DNA from: Tsuneonella troitsensis
GTDB lineage: Bacteria; Pseudomonadota; Alphaproteobacteria; Sphingomonadales; Sphingomonadaceae
Assembly: GCF_001441535.1 (NCBI RefSeq)
Contig: NZ_LMAU01000001.1
Span: forward strand, 310,001 to 374,000
Length of the DNA: 64,000 bases
Reading direction: 5' to 3'
The position numbers were made by a program, and so were the translations under genes. This document shows, in pieces, positions 17,532 through 26,325 of the stretch (its first letter is position 1; each line of letters opens with the position of its first letter). The notes below the pieces were generated by a model that worked only from the letters and a program-made list of their open reading frames with translations, made no database searches and was not told the DNA's origin.

Positions 17532-20019
17532 CAGCCAGCGCTCCGCGTCGGGGAGAGTCGCGCCGCGCTCGATCGGAGCGTGCCGTCTTGCGCTTCGCTT
17601 TGGCAGGGGCGGTGTCGTCTCGCTCGATCTCACCGGCCGCGATCGTCATCGTTCGACATACCAGCGGACCCTGGCCCTCGTCCGTCAGGTCGATCCCGGC
17701 AAGATCGACCACGCACCCGCTTCCCGGTGCGCCCACGATCAGCCGGTCGTCGGCAGCGCCGGCGTTGACCTCGACATAACCGTCGAAGCCGGTCAGCGAC
17801 CTTTCGCCCGATGGCTGGGCCAGTACGCGCAGTCCCGGCGCGAGCGGCGCACCGGCACCGTCCACGATGACCCGCATCACCGGCACGAACCGGATCGCGT
17901 CGATCTCGACCAGCGCGAATGCGCGCTCGGGCACGCGAATCACGTGTTCGGTCTCCCGCACCAGCGCGTCGGCCGGCAGTTGCTTGTCGTCGACGTTGAT
18001 GCGGACCGGAAAGCGCGGCGTGATGTCCTGAACGAGCAGTCGGCCCTTGGCGTTCGTCTTGCCGACATAGCGGTTTTCCAGCGTGATCGGCACCCCGGCG
18101 ACCTTTCCGGCTTGGACAAGGGCAAAGCCGGTCTGCGAACGGTTGCGCGCATAGACGGTTCCACCAGCAAGCAGCAGCGATCCGCGCGCATTCCCGCGCA
18201 GAGCGGCGCGTCCCGAAACCACTTCGGCCTGGGCATCGAGCTGCATCATGCGGCCCCGCCAGCCAACCTGGCCGCTGAATGCGTGATCGCCTTCGTCGGT
18301 CCTGGCCGAAAGGCCGAAACCGATGTCGCCTTCTTTCTCCGCGTCACGGGAATAGTAGAGCGCGGCAGACCGCTCCTCGTTACCGTAATTGCCCAGAGCT
18401 GCGACTCGGTTGCGTCCACCGAACGAGAAGGAAAGGCCGGCCGATACCGATCTTTCGGTAATGCCGTTCGATCGGCGATAGTCCGCGGCCACGATGGCAC
18501 GCGCTCCACCCCATACCGGGATTTGCATGCTGGCGACGGCAGAATCGATCTTTCTCGCCTCGCGCGCAAAGCGCGGGTCGGCGCGTTCCTCGGATCGGAC
18601 CACGCCCACTTGGAGGCGCAAATCGGAGAACGGGCGATAAAACGCGTTCGCAAACATGCGCTTGGGCGGAGCCGGATCGCCCAGTCGACTGGCGACATCG
18701 CGGTAATCGGCGTCCGGCAAAGTTGCGCCGGCGACCAGGCCCAACTTCGTGCCGATCGATTCGACGCCGAGATTGAGCAATTTGCCGCTGCCTGCATCCG
18801 AATCGCGGCTGTAACGCGCTTCGAAAGTTGCCTTAGCCAACTTCGCGATCAGGAAATCGGCGCGCGCACCCACGTTGACGAGGCCGGCGGTCCATTCACC
18901 GCTGGCCTCGATCGTCAGTCCGCTGGACAGACCCTTTCGATAGTAGAGCGAGGCTGCGGCCGGACCGTAGTCCGCGCTGGCCTGCCCGTATCTTCGTCGG
19001 ACGAAACCGGCATTCACCGCGTAGGCGGAGCGCCCGGGGGCAAGCAGGTCGCGCGAAATGTAGAACCGCGCGGTCTGGATCGTTTCGCGCCCTAGCGAAT
19101 CGCGAAGGACTGCCGTCACTTCTCCCCGCCCGAGCGGCGCGGGAATGTTCTGGACGGTGAAGTCGCCCGGCTCGAGCTTGGCGATCTCGCGCCGCTGGTC
19201 CGCATTGACGAGATCGATCGTCGTGGGAACGGCCACCGAACCGGTAAAGGCGGGCAGCGGCAGCGAAACGAGATCCGGACGCAGGTCGAAATCGGTGCCC
19301 AGCTTCACGCCGGCCATCCGTACGGACCTCTGCGACTGGTTGCCGGCGCTGGTAAAGTCACCCGCCGTCGCCACCAGACCCTTGCGATCCCACAGGAATT
19401 CGACCCGCGAATCGAGCCGGATGGCATCCATGCCGCCGTTGTTCGACGAACCGAGAACGCGCGCGCTCGTCGATGCCGACAGGTTACCCCTGACGATCGC
19501 GGCATCGAACAGACCGCCCACCGTCAAATCGCGGCGGCTGACCGACGCGGTCATGTCGTAATCGAGCCGAAAGGCGGTGAGAGGCGTGCTTTCGCTCGGA
19601 CCGTAGTTGAGCGCGCTCAGGTCGCGAAAGTTGGCTCCGTCGTTCTTGCGAAAGAGCGCCACGGTAAGCCGCTGACGGAAGGAATCGAATTTCCACTGGT
19701 AGAGCTTCAGCGTGTCGAGGCGAATCTGGCCCGTTGCGCCTTCCGGAACCGGCAGCCCGGCCGCGCGGGCATCGTCGGCGTCGATGCTTACGGCGTCGCC
19801 GCGTCCTTCGATCGCGACCATGCGCCCCTTGGCGCGCCCGTCGACGATCACTTCGCTCATGAGAGGACCGGTTGGCAGCGCCTGGGCGGCATCCACGGTC
19901 ATCGTCTTGGGGAGCGCGAACGGATCGCTCTGCGCGTGGGCCGAGGGAGAGGCGAGGCCTGCAAGGCCCGCCGCGAGGGCTAGAAGCGGTCTAGCTGCAC
20001 GCAGATATGGGCTGCGCAT
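17518..20019 (-). CDS. Fimbrial outer-membrane usher (archaic chaperone-usher type)
   Basis: 833 residues from the ATG at 20019, which gives a clean signal peptide (RPLLALAAGLAGLASPSAHA). Features are the N-terminal PALPKTM/TGPL periplasmic domain, a long beta-barrel part with repeated YYR and RR strand ends, a plug-like region and a C-terminal domain ending in IDLTDEGQGPLVC. It exports and assembles pilus subunits across the outer membrane. It overlaps the end of the chaperone gene by 29 bases, so the two are coupled. Gene order SCPU-SCPU-chaperone-usher matches Csu-type systems. Subunit specificity unknown. Confidence 0.88.
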   Translation of the reverse strand: MRSPYLRAARPLLALAAGLAGLASPSAHAQSDPFALPKTMTVDAAQALPTGPLMSEVIVDGRAKGRMVAIEGRGDAVSIDADDARAAGLPVPEGATGQIRLDTLKLYQWKFDSFRQRLTVALFRKNDGANFRDLSALNYGPSESTPLTAFRLDYDMTASVSRRDLTVGGLFDAAIVRGNLSASTSARVLGSSNNGGMDAIRLDSRVEFLWDRKGLVATAGDFTSAGNQSQRSVRMAGVKLGTDFDLRPDLVSLPLPAFTGSVAVPTTIDLVNADQRREIAKLEPGDFTVQNIPAPLGRGEVTAVLRDSLGRETIQTARFYISRDLLAPGRSAYAVNAGFVRRRYGQASADYGPAAASLYYRKGLSSGLTIEASGEWTAGLVNVGARADFLIAKLAKATFEARYSRDSDAGSGKLLNLGVESIGTKLGLVAGATLPDADYRDVASRLGDPAPPKRMFANAFYRPFSDLRLQVGVVRSEERADPRFAREARKIDSAVASMQIPVWGGARAIVAADYRRSNGITERSVSAGLSFSFGGRNRVAALGNYGNEERSAALYYSRDAEKEGDIGFGLSARTDEGDHAFSGQVGWRGRMMQLDAQAEVVSGRAALRGNARGSLLLAGGTVYARNRSQTGFALVQAGKVAGVPITLENRYVGKTNAKGRLLVQDITPRFPVRINVDDKQLPADALVRETEHVIRVPERAFALVEIDAIRFVPVMRVIVDGAGAPLAPGLRVLAQPSGERSLTGFDGYVEVNAGAADDRLIVGAPGSGCVVDLAGIDLTDEGQGPLVCRTMTIAAGEIERDDTAPAKAKRKTARSDRARRDSPRRGALAAISP

Positions 20020-20755
20020 CGACCGTCTGGCCGTCGATCTGCGCAACGATTTTCACCGCGCCGAGAGAACAGCCCCTTCCGATCGGCCAGGCGATCGTCG
20101 AACTGCCATGGACGTAGCGCAGGGTGTTTTCGCCCAGTTGCACGTCCTCACCGCCAAGTGTCTGCATCGCCACGTTCGCGATCCGCGCCGTCGCACCGCC
20201 GGTATTGGCGAGCTCCAGCCGGTCGTCCTTGAGCCGCCAGGCGAAGCTGGGGGCGCTGGCCGTGTCGCGATCGACGAGCACGGGAAGGGAGAAGCGGATG
20301 CGCGTCGCGGCTTGGCCGCTCTGCACCGACTTGGGGTCCGGCAGCTGGTCGACAACCAGCCTGAACCGCTTTTCCCCCGGATTGCTGCCAGCCTTGCGCA
20401 GGATGCGCACGATCTGGGTTTCGCCGGGGGGGATCATGGAAATGGACGGGGAAATGGTTAGCTCGCTCGTCGGCGCATAGGCGTCCACGCCATCCACCTG
20501 GTTCCAGGCGAAAAGACGAGCCTGGACGGCCATGTCACGCGACGAGGTATTGCTCAGGTAAACAGTCGCCCCCGTGGCGCCGCTATCGATTTCCGTGCGA
20601 AGCGGAGCGATCGAAAGGCTGGCGCCACCGGATGCGGCAATTTGCGCGGTCTCGGCCTCGTCGGAGGCCGCCACTGCGGATGGAATCCCAACCAGCGATC
20701 CGCCGATCCCCAATGCTGCAGCAAGGCTGAAGACGGTAGTGGATCGGCGAATCAT
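19991..20755 (-). CDS. Periplasmic pilus chaperone (PapD/CsuC-like)
   Basis: 254 residues. Signal peptide ends near SAVAA. The first Ig-like domain includes LSIAPLRTEIDSG and TVYLSNTSSRDMAVQARLFAW. The ISPSISMIPPGETQIVRILRK segment is the G1-strand and linker region used for donor-strand complementation, and RFRLVVDQLP closes domain 1. The second domain ends with a Cys pair (GRGCSLG and the C-terminal SAC), probably disulfide linked. It shuttles SCPU subunits to the usher encoded directly downstream. Confidence 0.9.
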   Translation of the reverse strand: MIRRSTTVFSLAAALGIGGSLVGIPSAVAASDEAETAQIAASGGASLSIAPLRTEIDSGATGATVYLSNTSSRDMAVQARLFAWNQVDGVDAYAPTSELTISPSISMIPPGETQIVRILRKAGSNPGEKRFRLVVDQLPDPKSVQSGQAATRIRFSLPVLVDRDTASAPSFAWRLKDDRLELANTGGATARIANVAMQTLGGEDVQLGENTLRYVHGSSTIAWPIGRGCSLGAVKIVAQIDGQTVDAQPISACS

Positions 20756-20779
20756 TGGCAGGGGCTTTCCGTAGGTGGA

Positions 20780-21235
20780 TCAGTAGGTCAGCGAGACAAC
20801 GACGAGGTCGGAATAGCTGCCGGCTGCGACCGGTCCGGTCGGCTGAAGCGTACCCGCCAGAAGCTGGGTCTGGTCTGCACCGGTACCATTGGCGTTGGTG
20901 CTCCCGGCCGATCCATTCAGAAGAATGCTGTACGGCACGAAGAGATCTCCGGCGGTATTGACCATGCGGCGCGAACCGCTGGTGCCTTCATTCTCACCCA
21001 TCCCGACGCTCAGTGCGTACGGAGTGCCGATGGTGCAGTTGACGGTGGCGGCTCCACTCGCGGTGGCAGTGGTCACGTCGGTGACGGTACCGAAATCGAG
21101 TACGGCTGGCGTCGTCAGCGTGCAGTTATTCAGCACGTTGAGCGTCACTTCCATGTCCGCGGTCTTCTCGGCGGCGAACGAAGGCGTCGCGGCGAGCGCG
21201 GCAGCCAGAGCGGCGGTTACGACAATCTTACGCAT
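20780..21235 (-). CDS. Spore coat U domain pilin-like subunit
   Basis: 151 residues. Clear signal peptide (AAALAATPSFA). The mature protein has the SCPU fold pattern: NVLNNCTL, a second Cys in ATVNCTIG forming the family disulfide, and a C-terminal hydrophobic beta strand VVVSLTY. Such proteins are major or minor subunits of archaic pili, as in CsuA/B. It precedes the chaperone gene by 24 bases on the same strand. Confidence 0.88.
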   Translation of the reverse strand: MRKIVVTAALAAALAATPSFAAEKTADMEVTLNVLNNCTLTTPAVLDFGTVTDVTTATASGAATVNCTIGTPYALSVGMGENEGTSGSRRMVNTAGDLFVPYSILLNGSAGSTNANGTGADQTQLLAGTLQPTGPVAAGSYSDLVVVSLTY

Positions 21236-21443
21236 GTGAAAGGTCCCCCTAGGTCTCGGCCGATTGGCCGGGGTGCGCCTTAACGCCGTAAGTCTTGAGA
21301 ATTCGCTAAACCGTTGCGCGGCCGTTAGCTCTCTCGTCCGGTTTCGTACCTAGGGAGTTGATGGTTAATTCGGCGTAAACGCTAACGTTACGTCGGCCTT
21401 ACGAGCATCTACGGGGCTGGCTTCGGCCGGCCCGGAAGCGATC

Positions 21444-21965
21444 TCAGTATTCTAGGACCACCGTGACCGTGTCGCGATATTCGCTGGCACGCACGTTCTT
21501 TAGGTCGGCCGAGCCATAGACCGGTAGGGTCACCGTGCCGGTGAGAGGCATTATTCCCACCGCGCTGTTCGTGGGCGCGTTGCCCCACGGAACGACGCGG
21601 GCCGCATCGCGATAGATGCGATAAGGGACGTACCAAACCTGGCCATTGGCCTGCCCACCCCACATGCGGCGTTCGGTGCCGTCGAAATGGTCGCCGTTAT
21701 CGATGCCGACGCGGTAGTTCACGCCTGGCGTGCATTGCAGGGTGATCGCCGTCGCGGCTTGCGCCGATTTGGCTCCCTTTACGGGGAATCCGAAATCGAG
21801 GCGATCGGTCTGGACCCGGCACGTCGAGACGACGTTGAGGAAAACTTCCACCGTGGCCGTCTTTTCCTTCGCCGCAGCAGGTGTCGCGTGCATCGTCGCC
21901 ACCGCGCCCACCGCAACGGCGAGCACGCGCAGACGCTTGATGCAGAAAAGACGTTCGGCCCCCAT
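21444..21965 (-). CDS. Spore coat U domain pilin-like subunit (second)
   Basis: 173 residues. Signal peptide ends near ATPAAA. SCPU signature: VVSTCRVQ, QCTPGVNYRVGIDNG, and a terminal strand VTVVLEY that resembles the neighbour's LVVVSLTY. It differs enough in length and sequence from the other SCPU gene to be a separate subunit rather than a recent copy. First gene of the pilus locus. A 208-base gap separates it from the next SCPU gene, so the downstream three genes may also have their own promoter. Confidence 0.87.
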   Translation of the reverse strand: MGAERLFCIKRLRVLAVAVGAVATMHATPAAAKEKTATVEVFLNVVSTCRVQTDRLDFGFPVKGAKSAQAATAITLQCTPGVNYRVGIDNGDHFDGTERRMWGGQANGQVWYVPYRIYRDAARVVPWGNAPTNSAVGIMPLTGTVTLPVYGSADLKNVRASEYRDTVTVVLEY

Positions 21966-22046
21966 GGAAGCGGGCGTTAGAGGAAAATACTTACCGGCTC
22001 TTTAAGCGTGACTGCAAACCTTGTGCCGACACCCGCCCTCGCCTGG

Positions 22047-23009
22047 TCAAATGTCACCGCCCGTAAGCCTCTGACAAACAAGGTCTAACTGGTCGAGTGT
22101 ACGATACCTGATGGTCACCGCACCCGACCGCGGATCGTCGTCGGTCTTGATCCGTACCGTCAGACCCAGGAATTCCTCGAGATGGCGCTGGACCGCGGCA
22201 ATATCCGCGTCCTTGGCAGGATCGCGCGCCACACGCGCCTTCCGTCGGCCCGAGTCCTTCGCGCTCGACCGACGGACTAGCGATTCGACCTCGCGCACCG
22301 ACAGGTTGTCCCGAGCCGCGCGCGCACCAAGCATCACCGCATCGGGGTGACCGATCAAGGCGCGGGCATGACCCATCGACAGTTTCGATTCCTCGACGAG
22401 GTCGAGCACGGGTTCGGGAAGCTGGAGCAGTCGCTGCAGGTTGGCGACGTGGCTGCGCGATTTGTCGACCAACGTGGCAATTTCGGCTTGGCTCATCCCT
22501 TCCGATTCGGCGAGCTGGGCATAGGCCCTGCCCTCCTCGACCGGGTTGAGATCCTCGCGCTGCAGGTTCTCGATCAGAGCCAGCGCCATGACCTCGCGCT
22601 CGTCGAGCTCGCGGACAAGGGCGGGGATTTCGTGCAGGCGCGCTTTTTGCGCCGCACGCCAGCGCCGCTCACCCGCGACGAGCTGGTAGCGACCGCCACC
22701 GAGTGGGCGGACGATGATCGGCTGGATCACCCCGCGCTGCCCAATCGAAGCCGCCAGTTCCTCGAGCGCAGCCTCGTCGAAGCGCCGCCGCGGCTGACCG
22801 GGAAGCGGCTCGATCGCCGAAACGGGAAGATTGGCGAGCCCGGTTCTGGACGAATTAGATTTTGAATCAATGCTTTGGTCGATTACGAGCGGCTCTTCCC
22901 GGCGCGTTTCGCCCAGCAATGCCCCCAAGCCCTTCCCCAGTCGCTTGCGGGTGTCGTCCTTTGGACGGTCGGGAATCGAGAAGCGAATCGGGTCAGCCGG
23001 ATCGCTCAT
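22047..23009 (-). CDS. parB: Chromosome partitioning protein ParB
   Basis: 320 residues from ATG 23009, with GAAAGGAAA upstream; it overlaps the parA stop (ATGA). Order of parts: N-terminal RKRLGKGLGALLG (ParA-stimulating region), the CTP-binding/clamp domain with the GERRWRAAQKA arginine box, the helix-turn-helix QAEIATLVDKSRSHVANLQRLLQ that reads parS, and a C-terminal dimer domain ending in RLTGGDI. It loads on the parS sites found 0.8, 1.8 and 3.3 kb upstream and slides as a CTP-dependent clamp. Confidence 0.97.
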   Translation of the reverse strand: MSDPADPIRFSIPDRPKDDTRKRLGKGLGALLGETRREEPLVIDQSIDSKSNSSRTGLANLPVSAIEPLPGQPRRRFDEAALEELAASIGQRGVIQPIIVRPLGGGRYQLVAGERRWRAAQKARLHEIPALVRELDEREVMALALIENLQREDLNPVEEGRAYAQLAESEGMSQAEIATLVDKSRSHVANLQRLLQLPEPVLDLVEESKLSMGHARALIGHPDAVMLGARAARDNLSVREVESLVRRSSAKDSGRRKARVARDPAKDADIAAVQRHLEEFLGLTVRIKTDDDPRSGAVTIRYRTLDQLDLVCQRLTGGDI

Positions 23010-23782
23010 GCAGCTTTCCTTTCGGCGGGCAGGCGACCGATCAGTTCGCGCGCGAGCGCCATGTACGCGCGGCTGCCGGTGCAATTATGGTCGTAGACCA
23101 GCGCGGGGAGCCCGTGACTTGGCGCCTCCGACAACCGCACGTTGCGTGGGATGACCGATTCGAAGACGAGCGGACCCAAGCACGCGCGCACGTCGTCCGC
23201 CACCTGGTCGGTCAGGCGATTGCGGCGATCGAACATCGTCAGCACGACGCCGATGATGCCGAGATCGGCATTGAACCGCTGCTGCACCCGCTCGACGGTG
23301 AGCAGCAGCTGCGACAATCCCTCCAGCGCAAAGAACTCGCACTGGAGAGGCACGAGCAGAGTATCCGCGGCGCTCAATGCGTTGAGCGTCAGAAGACCCA
23401 GCGACGGCGGACAGTCGATAAAGGCGATGTCGTGCCCGTGATGACCGTCGAGCACGCTGCTGAGCCGAGCGGTGCGGTCTTCCACGTTGACGAGCTCGAC
23501 TTCGGCACCCGAAAGGTCGACGGTCGCCGGAACGATGTCGAGCAAAGGGATTCCGGTCGGGGCGATACAGTCGGCCAAAGGCGCGCCATCGACCAGTAGA
23601 TCGTAGCTCGACCGCTCGCGGTCATCGCTTCGGACGCCCATCCCCGTGGACGCGTTCCCCTGCGGATCGAGATCGATTAGCAAGGTTTTCCAACCCGTTG
23701 CAGCCATCGCCGTGGCGATGTTGATTGCCGTGGTGGTCTTGCCCACCCCGCCCTTTTGGTTGGCCACTGCGATCGTGATCAT
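23006..23782 (-). CDS. parA: Chromosome partitioning ATPase ParA
   Basis: 258 residues. Deviant Walker A KGGVGKTT at residues 10-17, Walker A' DLDPQGNAS and Walker B IDCPPSLG. It binds nucleoid DNA as an ATP dimer and moves the ParB-parS complex. Overlaps the rsmG stop (ATGA at 23779-23782) and the parB start, so mnmG-rsmG-parA-parB is one coupled operon, the typical origin-linked order. Confidence 0.97.
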   Translation of the reverse strand: MITIAVANQKGGVGKTTTAINIATAMAATGWKTLLIDLDPQGNASTGMGVRSDDRERSSYDLLVDGAPLADCIAPTGIPLLDIVPATVDLSGAEVELVNVEDRTARLSSVLDGHHGHDIAFIDCPPSLGLLTLNALSAADTLLVPLQCEFFALEGLSQLLLTVERVQQRFNADLGIIGVVLTMFDRRNRLTDQVADDVRACLGPLVFESVIPRNVRLSEAPSHGLPALVYDHNCTGSRAYMALARELIGRLPAERKAA

Positions 23783-24414
23783 TTTCCAGCGGCCTCCGTT
23801 AAGTCTCGACCCACGACGATGCCGGCATCTGCATCCGTCACCGACTGTTCCACGTGAAACATATGACGCAACGTCTTCGGCAAGTCAGCGACTTCCTGCG
23901 CCCCGGACCGTCCCTTCGGCAACAACCACAGCGTGTCTTTTGTGGAAAAGCGGCGGGCCATGGCAATGAGTTTCGGCAAGGGAGCGAAGGCGCGCGCCGT
24001 CAGAATACCTGCTTTGGCATCGGGCAAAGCCTCCACCCGCGCACCGAAAACGGTGCAATTCGCGAGGTTGAGTGCTTCAACGCAGCGATTGAGCCAGTCG
24101 ATACGGAGTCGGCGCGACTCGACCAATCGGACCTCGATATCCGGGCGCATCGCCGCCAGGACGAGCCCGGGAAAGCCAGCCCCGCTTCCCAGGTCCATCA
24201 GAGAACCCGCGGGTGGGTCTGGCATGAGATCGAGGAGCTGGGCACTGTCCGCGATGTGCCGCCGCCAGATCGAATCGACCGAAGTCGCCGAGACGAGGTT
24301 TTGGCGGGCGTTTTCTTCCTTGAGCAGCGCTACGAGCCTATCAAGCCGTTCCATCGCTGCTGCGTCACACCGCTGGGAGACGAAATCCCGCGCTTCACCC
24401 TCTCCCGATATCAT
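23779..24414 (-). CDS. rsmG: 16S rRNA (guanine527-N7)-methyltransferase
   Basis: 211 residues. SAM-binding loop [16 protein letters not shown], acidic strand end RLVESRRLR, and the family's [18 protein letters not shown]. It methylates G527 in the 530 loop of 16S rRNA. Its start overlaps the mnmG stop and its stop overlaps the parA start. The coding sequence contains a parS site at 23846-23861, reading through the VEQSV/HMFH region near the C-terminus. Confidence 0.95.
   Translation of the reverse strand: MISGEGEARDFVSQRCDAAAMERLDRLVALLKEENARQNLVSATSVDSIWRRHIADSAQLLDLMPDPPAGSLMDLGSGAGFPGLVLAAMRPDIEVRLVESRRLRIDWLNRCVEALNLANCTVFGARVEALPDAKAGILTARAFAPLPKLIAMARRFSTKDTLWLLPKGRSGAQEVADLPKTLRHMFHVEQSVTDADAGIVVGRDLTEAAGK
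23846..23861. promoter_or_regulatory. parS site 1 (inside rsmG)
   Basis: TGTTCCACGTGAAACA matches the general bacterial parS TGTTNCACGTGNAACA at every position. It lies within rsmG, about 9.8 kb left of the proposed origin. Confidence 0.92.
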
Positions 24415-26261
24415 GTCGCGCCCGCAGGCACGCGCCTGACTTGGACCAGCACCGCGGCGAGTGCTGTCGGCGTGACACCCCTGACCCTTGAAGCAGCGGC
24501 AATCGTTTCTGGCGACGCGGCGGATAGCCGCTCGATCATCTCGTTCGAGAGGCCGGGTACGCTATCGAAAGCAAACGCAGGGGGGATGCGGACATTCTCA
24601 GATGCGCGCAGTTCGCGCAGCTCTCCCTCTTGACGGGCGACGTAGGGGGCATAGGCGGCATCCTCGAGAAGCTCGACCCCCACCTCGTCGTCCAGGAATC
24701 CAGCGGGAAGAAAGTCCGACAGCGCGGCGGGGTCGACGTCGTGGTTCAGCCAATCGCGAAGCGGACTGGCGCTTTTGTCGCGCCGCACGCCAAGGCCACG
24801 CTCGGCCAGTTCCTTTCCGGTGACCTTGCGATCGAGTTCGCTGTTCCACGTGGAACGCTGCGCGGTGCGGTTTTCGAACCACTGCTCTCGCTCGAGGCCC
24901 ACGCACCCCGCTGCAATTGCCAGCGGCGTGAGCCGGGTCGAGGCATTGCTAGCGCGAAGCCGCAGGCGATACTCCGCCCGGGCCGTCAACATGCGATAGG
25001 GTTCGGTCACTCCGTGAAGGGTCAGGTCGTCGACCATCACCGCGAGGTAAGAATTGGCCCGATCGATAGGAACCGGACCACGCCCCAACACGACGCTTGC
25101 GGCTCCCATACCGGCTACCAGGCCCTGCGCCGCCGCTTCCTCGTATCCTGTCGTGCCGTTGATCTGCCCGGCGGTGTAGAGGCCAGGTATCGATCGCACC
25201 TGTAGCGTACGGTCGAGCGCGCGCGGATCGATGTGGTCGTATTCCACCGCGTAACCCGGAACGACGATCTCGACCGCCTCCAGCCCGGGCATTGATCGCA
25301 CCATAGCGTGCTGCACGTCGGTCGGCAGCGAGGTGCTGATACCGTTGGGGTAGACCAGGTGCGTGTCCAGCCCCTCCGGTTCGAGGAAGACCTGATGGCC
25401 GTCGCGGTCGCCGAAGCGGTGAATCTTGTCCTCGATCGATGGGCAGTATCGCGGACCCTGAGCGTCGATCGCCCCGCTGAAAAGCGGCGAGCGGTCGAGC
25501 GATCCGCGAATGATATCATGCGTTTGCGCGTTGGTGCGCGTGATCGCGCAGGCCAGTTGCGGATTGAGCCGAATGGTTGTCAGAGGCGACATCGTCCATG
25601 CATCGGCGTCCGACGGCTGTTCTTCGAGCGCGGCCCAATCGATCGTGCGCCCGTCGAGGCGTGGCGGGGTTCCGGTCTTGAGCCGCGCCATCGGAAGCGC
25701 CGCTTCGCGGAGCTGCTCGGCGAGTCGATGGGCCGCCTGCTCACCGATCCGGCCGCCGGTCAGCCGCTCCTCGCCGCGGAACAGCCGCCCCCCCAGGAAC
25801 GTCCCAGTGCACAGGATGACCGCCCGCGCGGAAAGCTTGGCGCCGTTCGCAAGCACCAAGCCCGAGACGCGCCCGGCATTCAACTGCAGCTCAGCCGCCT
25901 CGCCTTCGACGATTGTCAGGTCACCCTGCTCTGCCAGGAGTTGCTGAACCTTGTCGCGAAACAGGCGTCGGTCCGCCTGGATGCGCGGCCCCCATACCGC
26001 GCTTCCCTTCGAACGATTGAGCATCCGGTAGTGGATTGCAGCGGCATCGGCGGCGCGCGCGATGATGCCGTCGAACGCGTCGACCTCGCGAACCAGGTGT
26101 CCCTTGCCCAGCCCGCCGACCGCCGGATTACAGCTCATCGCGCCGACGGTGTGGCGATCGAACGTCACGAGCGCGACCCGCGTGCCACTGCGCGCGGCGA
26201 CCGCAGCCGCTTCCACCCCGGCGTGACCGCCGCCAACCACTATGATGTCGAAGTCATTCAT
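24411..26261 (-). CDS. mnmG: tRNA uridine-5-carboxymethylaminomethyl modification enzyme MnmG
   Basis: 616 residues. N-terminal FAD motif [12 protein letters not shown], then GRL-type NAD site, the conserved [19 protein letters not shown] block, and C-terminal helical domain with [12 protein letters not shown]. With MnmE it installs the cmnm5 group at U34 of tRNAs. Length is full. It starts a coupled run with rsmG, parA and parB. A parS-like site lies inside it at 24842-24857. Confidence 0.97.
   Translation of the reverse strand: MNDFDIIVVGGGHAGVEAAAVAARSGTRVALVTFDRHTVGAMSCNPAVGGLGKGHLVREVDAFDGIIARAADAAAIHYRMLNRSKGSAVWGPRIQADRRLFRDKVQQLLAEQGDLTIVEGEAAELQLNAGRVSGLVLANGAKLSARAVILCTGTFLGGRLFRGEERLTGGRIGEQAAHRLAEQLREAALPMARLKTGTPPRLDGRTIDWAALEEQPSDADAWTMSPLTTIRLNPQLACAITRTNAQTHDIIRGSLDRSPLFSGAIDAQGPRYCPSIEDKIHRFGDRDGHQVFLEPEGLDTHLVYPNGISTSLPTDVQHAMVRSMPGLEAVEIVVPGYAVEYDHIDPRALDRTLQVRSIPGLYTAGQINGTTGYEEAAAQGLVAGMGAASVVLGRGPVPIDRANSYLAVMVDDLTLHGVTEPYRMLTARAEYRLRLRASNASTRLTPLAIAAGCVGLEREQWFENRTAQRSTWNSELDRKVTGKELAERGLGVRRDKSASPLRDWLNHDVDPAALSDFLPAGFLDDEVGVELLEDAAYAPYVARQEGELRELRASENVRIPPAFAFDSVPGLSNEMIERLSAASPETIAAASRVRGVTPTALAAVLVQVRRVPAGAT
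24842..24857. promoter_or_regulatory. parS site 2 (inside mnmG)
   Basis: TGTTCCACGTGGAACG fits TGTTNCACGTGNAACA with one mismatch at the last base. It lies within mnmG, about 1 kb from site 1. Probably functional but weaker by sequence. Confidence 0.75.
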
Positions 26262-26309
26262 TGCGCCGCCGCGCCTTATCGAACCTGTGCTGCGTGGTCA
26301 AAAAGGGCG

Positions 26310-26325
26310 TGTTTCACGTGAAACA
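26310..26325. promoter_or_regulatory. parS site 3 (mnmE-mnmG gap), perfect palindrome
   Basis: TGTTTCACGTGAAACA is a perfect 16-base palindrome and the textbook parS. It fills the end of the 64-base gap between mnmE and mnmG and touches the mnmE stop codon at 26326. About 7.3 kb from the proposed origin. Confidence 0.97.

Noticed and set aside
17167-19095. 642-codon open frame on the plus strand opposite the usher
   Set aside because: Antisense to a well-supported usher gene with signal peptide and neighbours; composition typical of a stop-poor GC-rich shadow frame.
21414-21433. Eight-pair UUCG hairpin between the two SCPU genes
   Set aside because: Its one G-U pair favours the plus strand, but the genes are on minus, and no U-tract follows. 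Not called a terminator.
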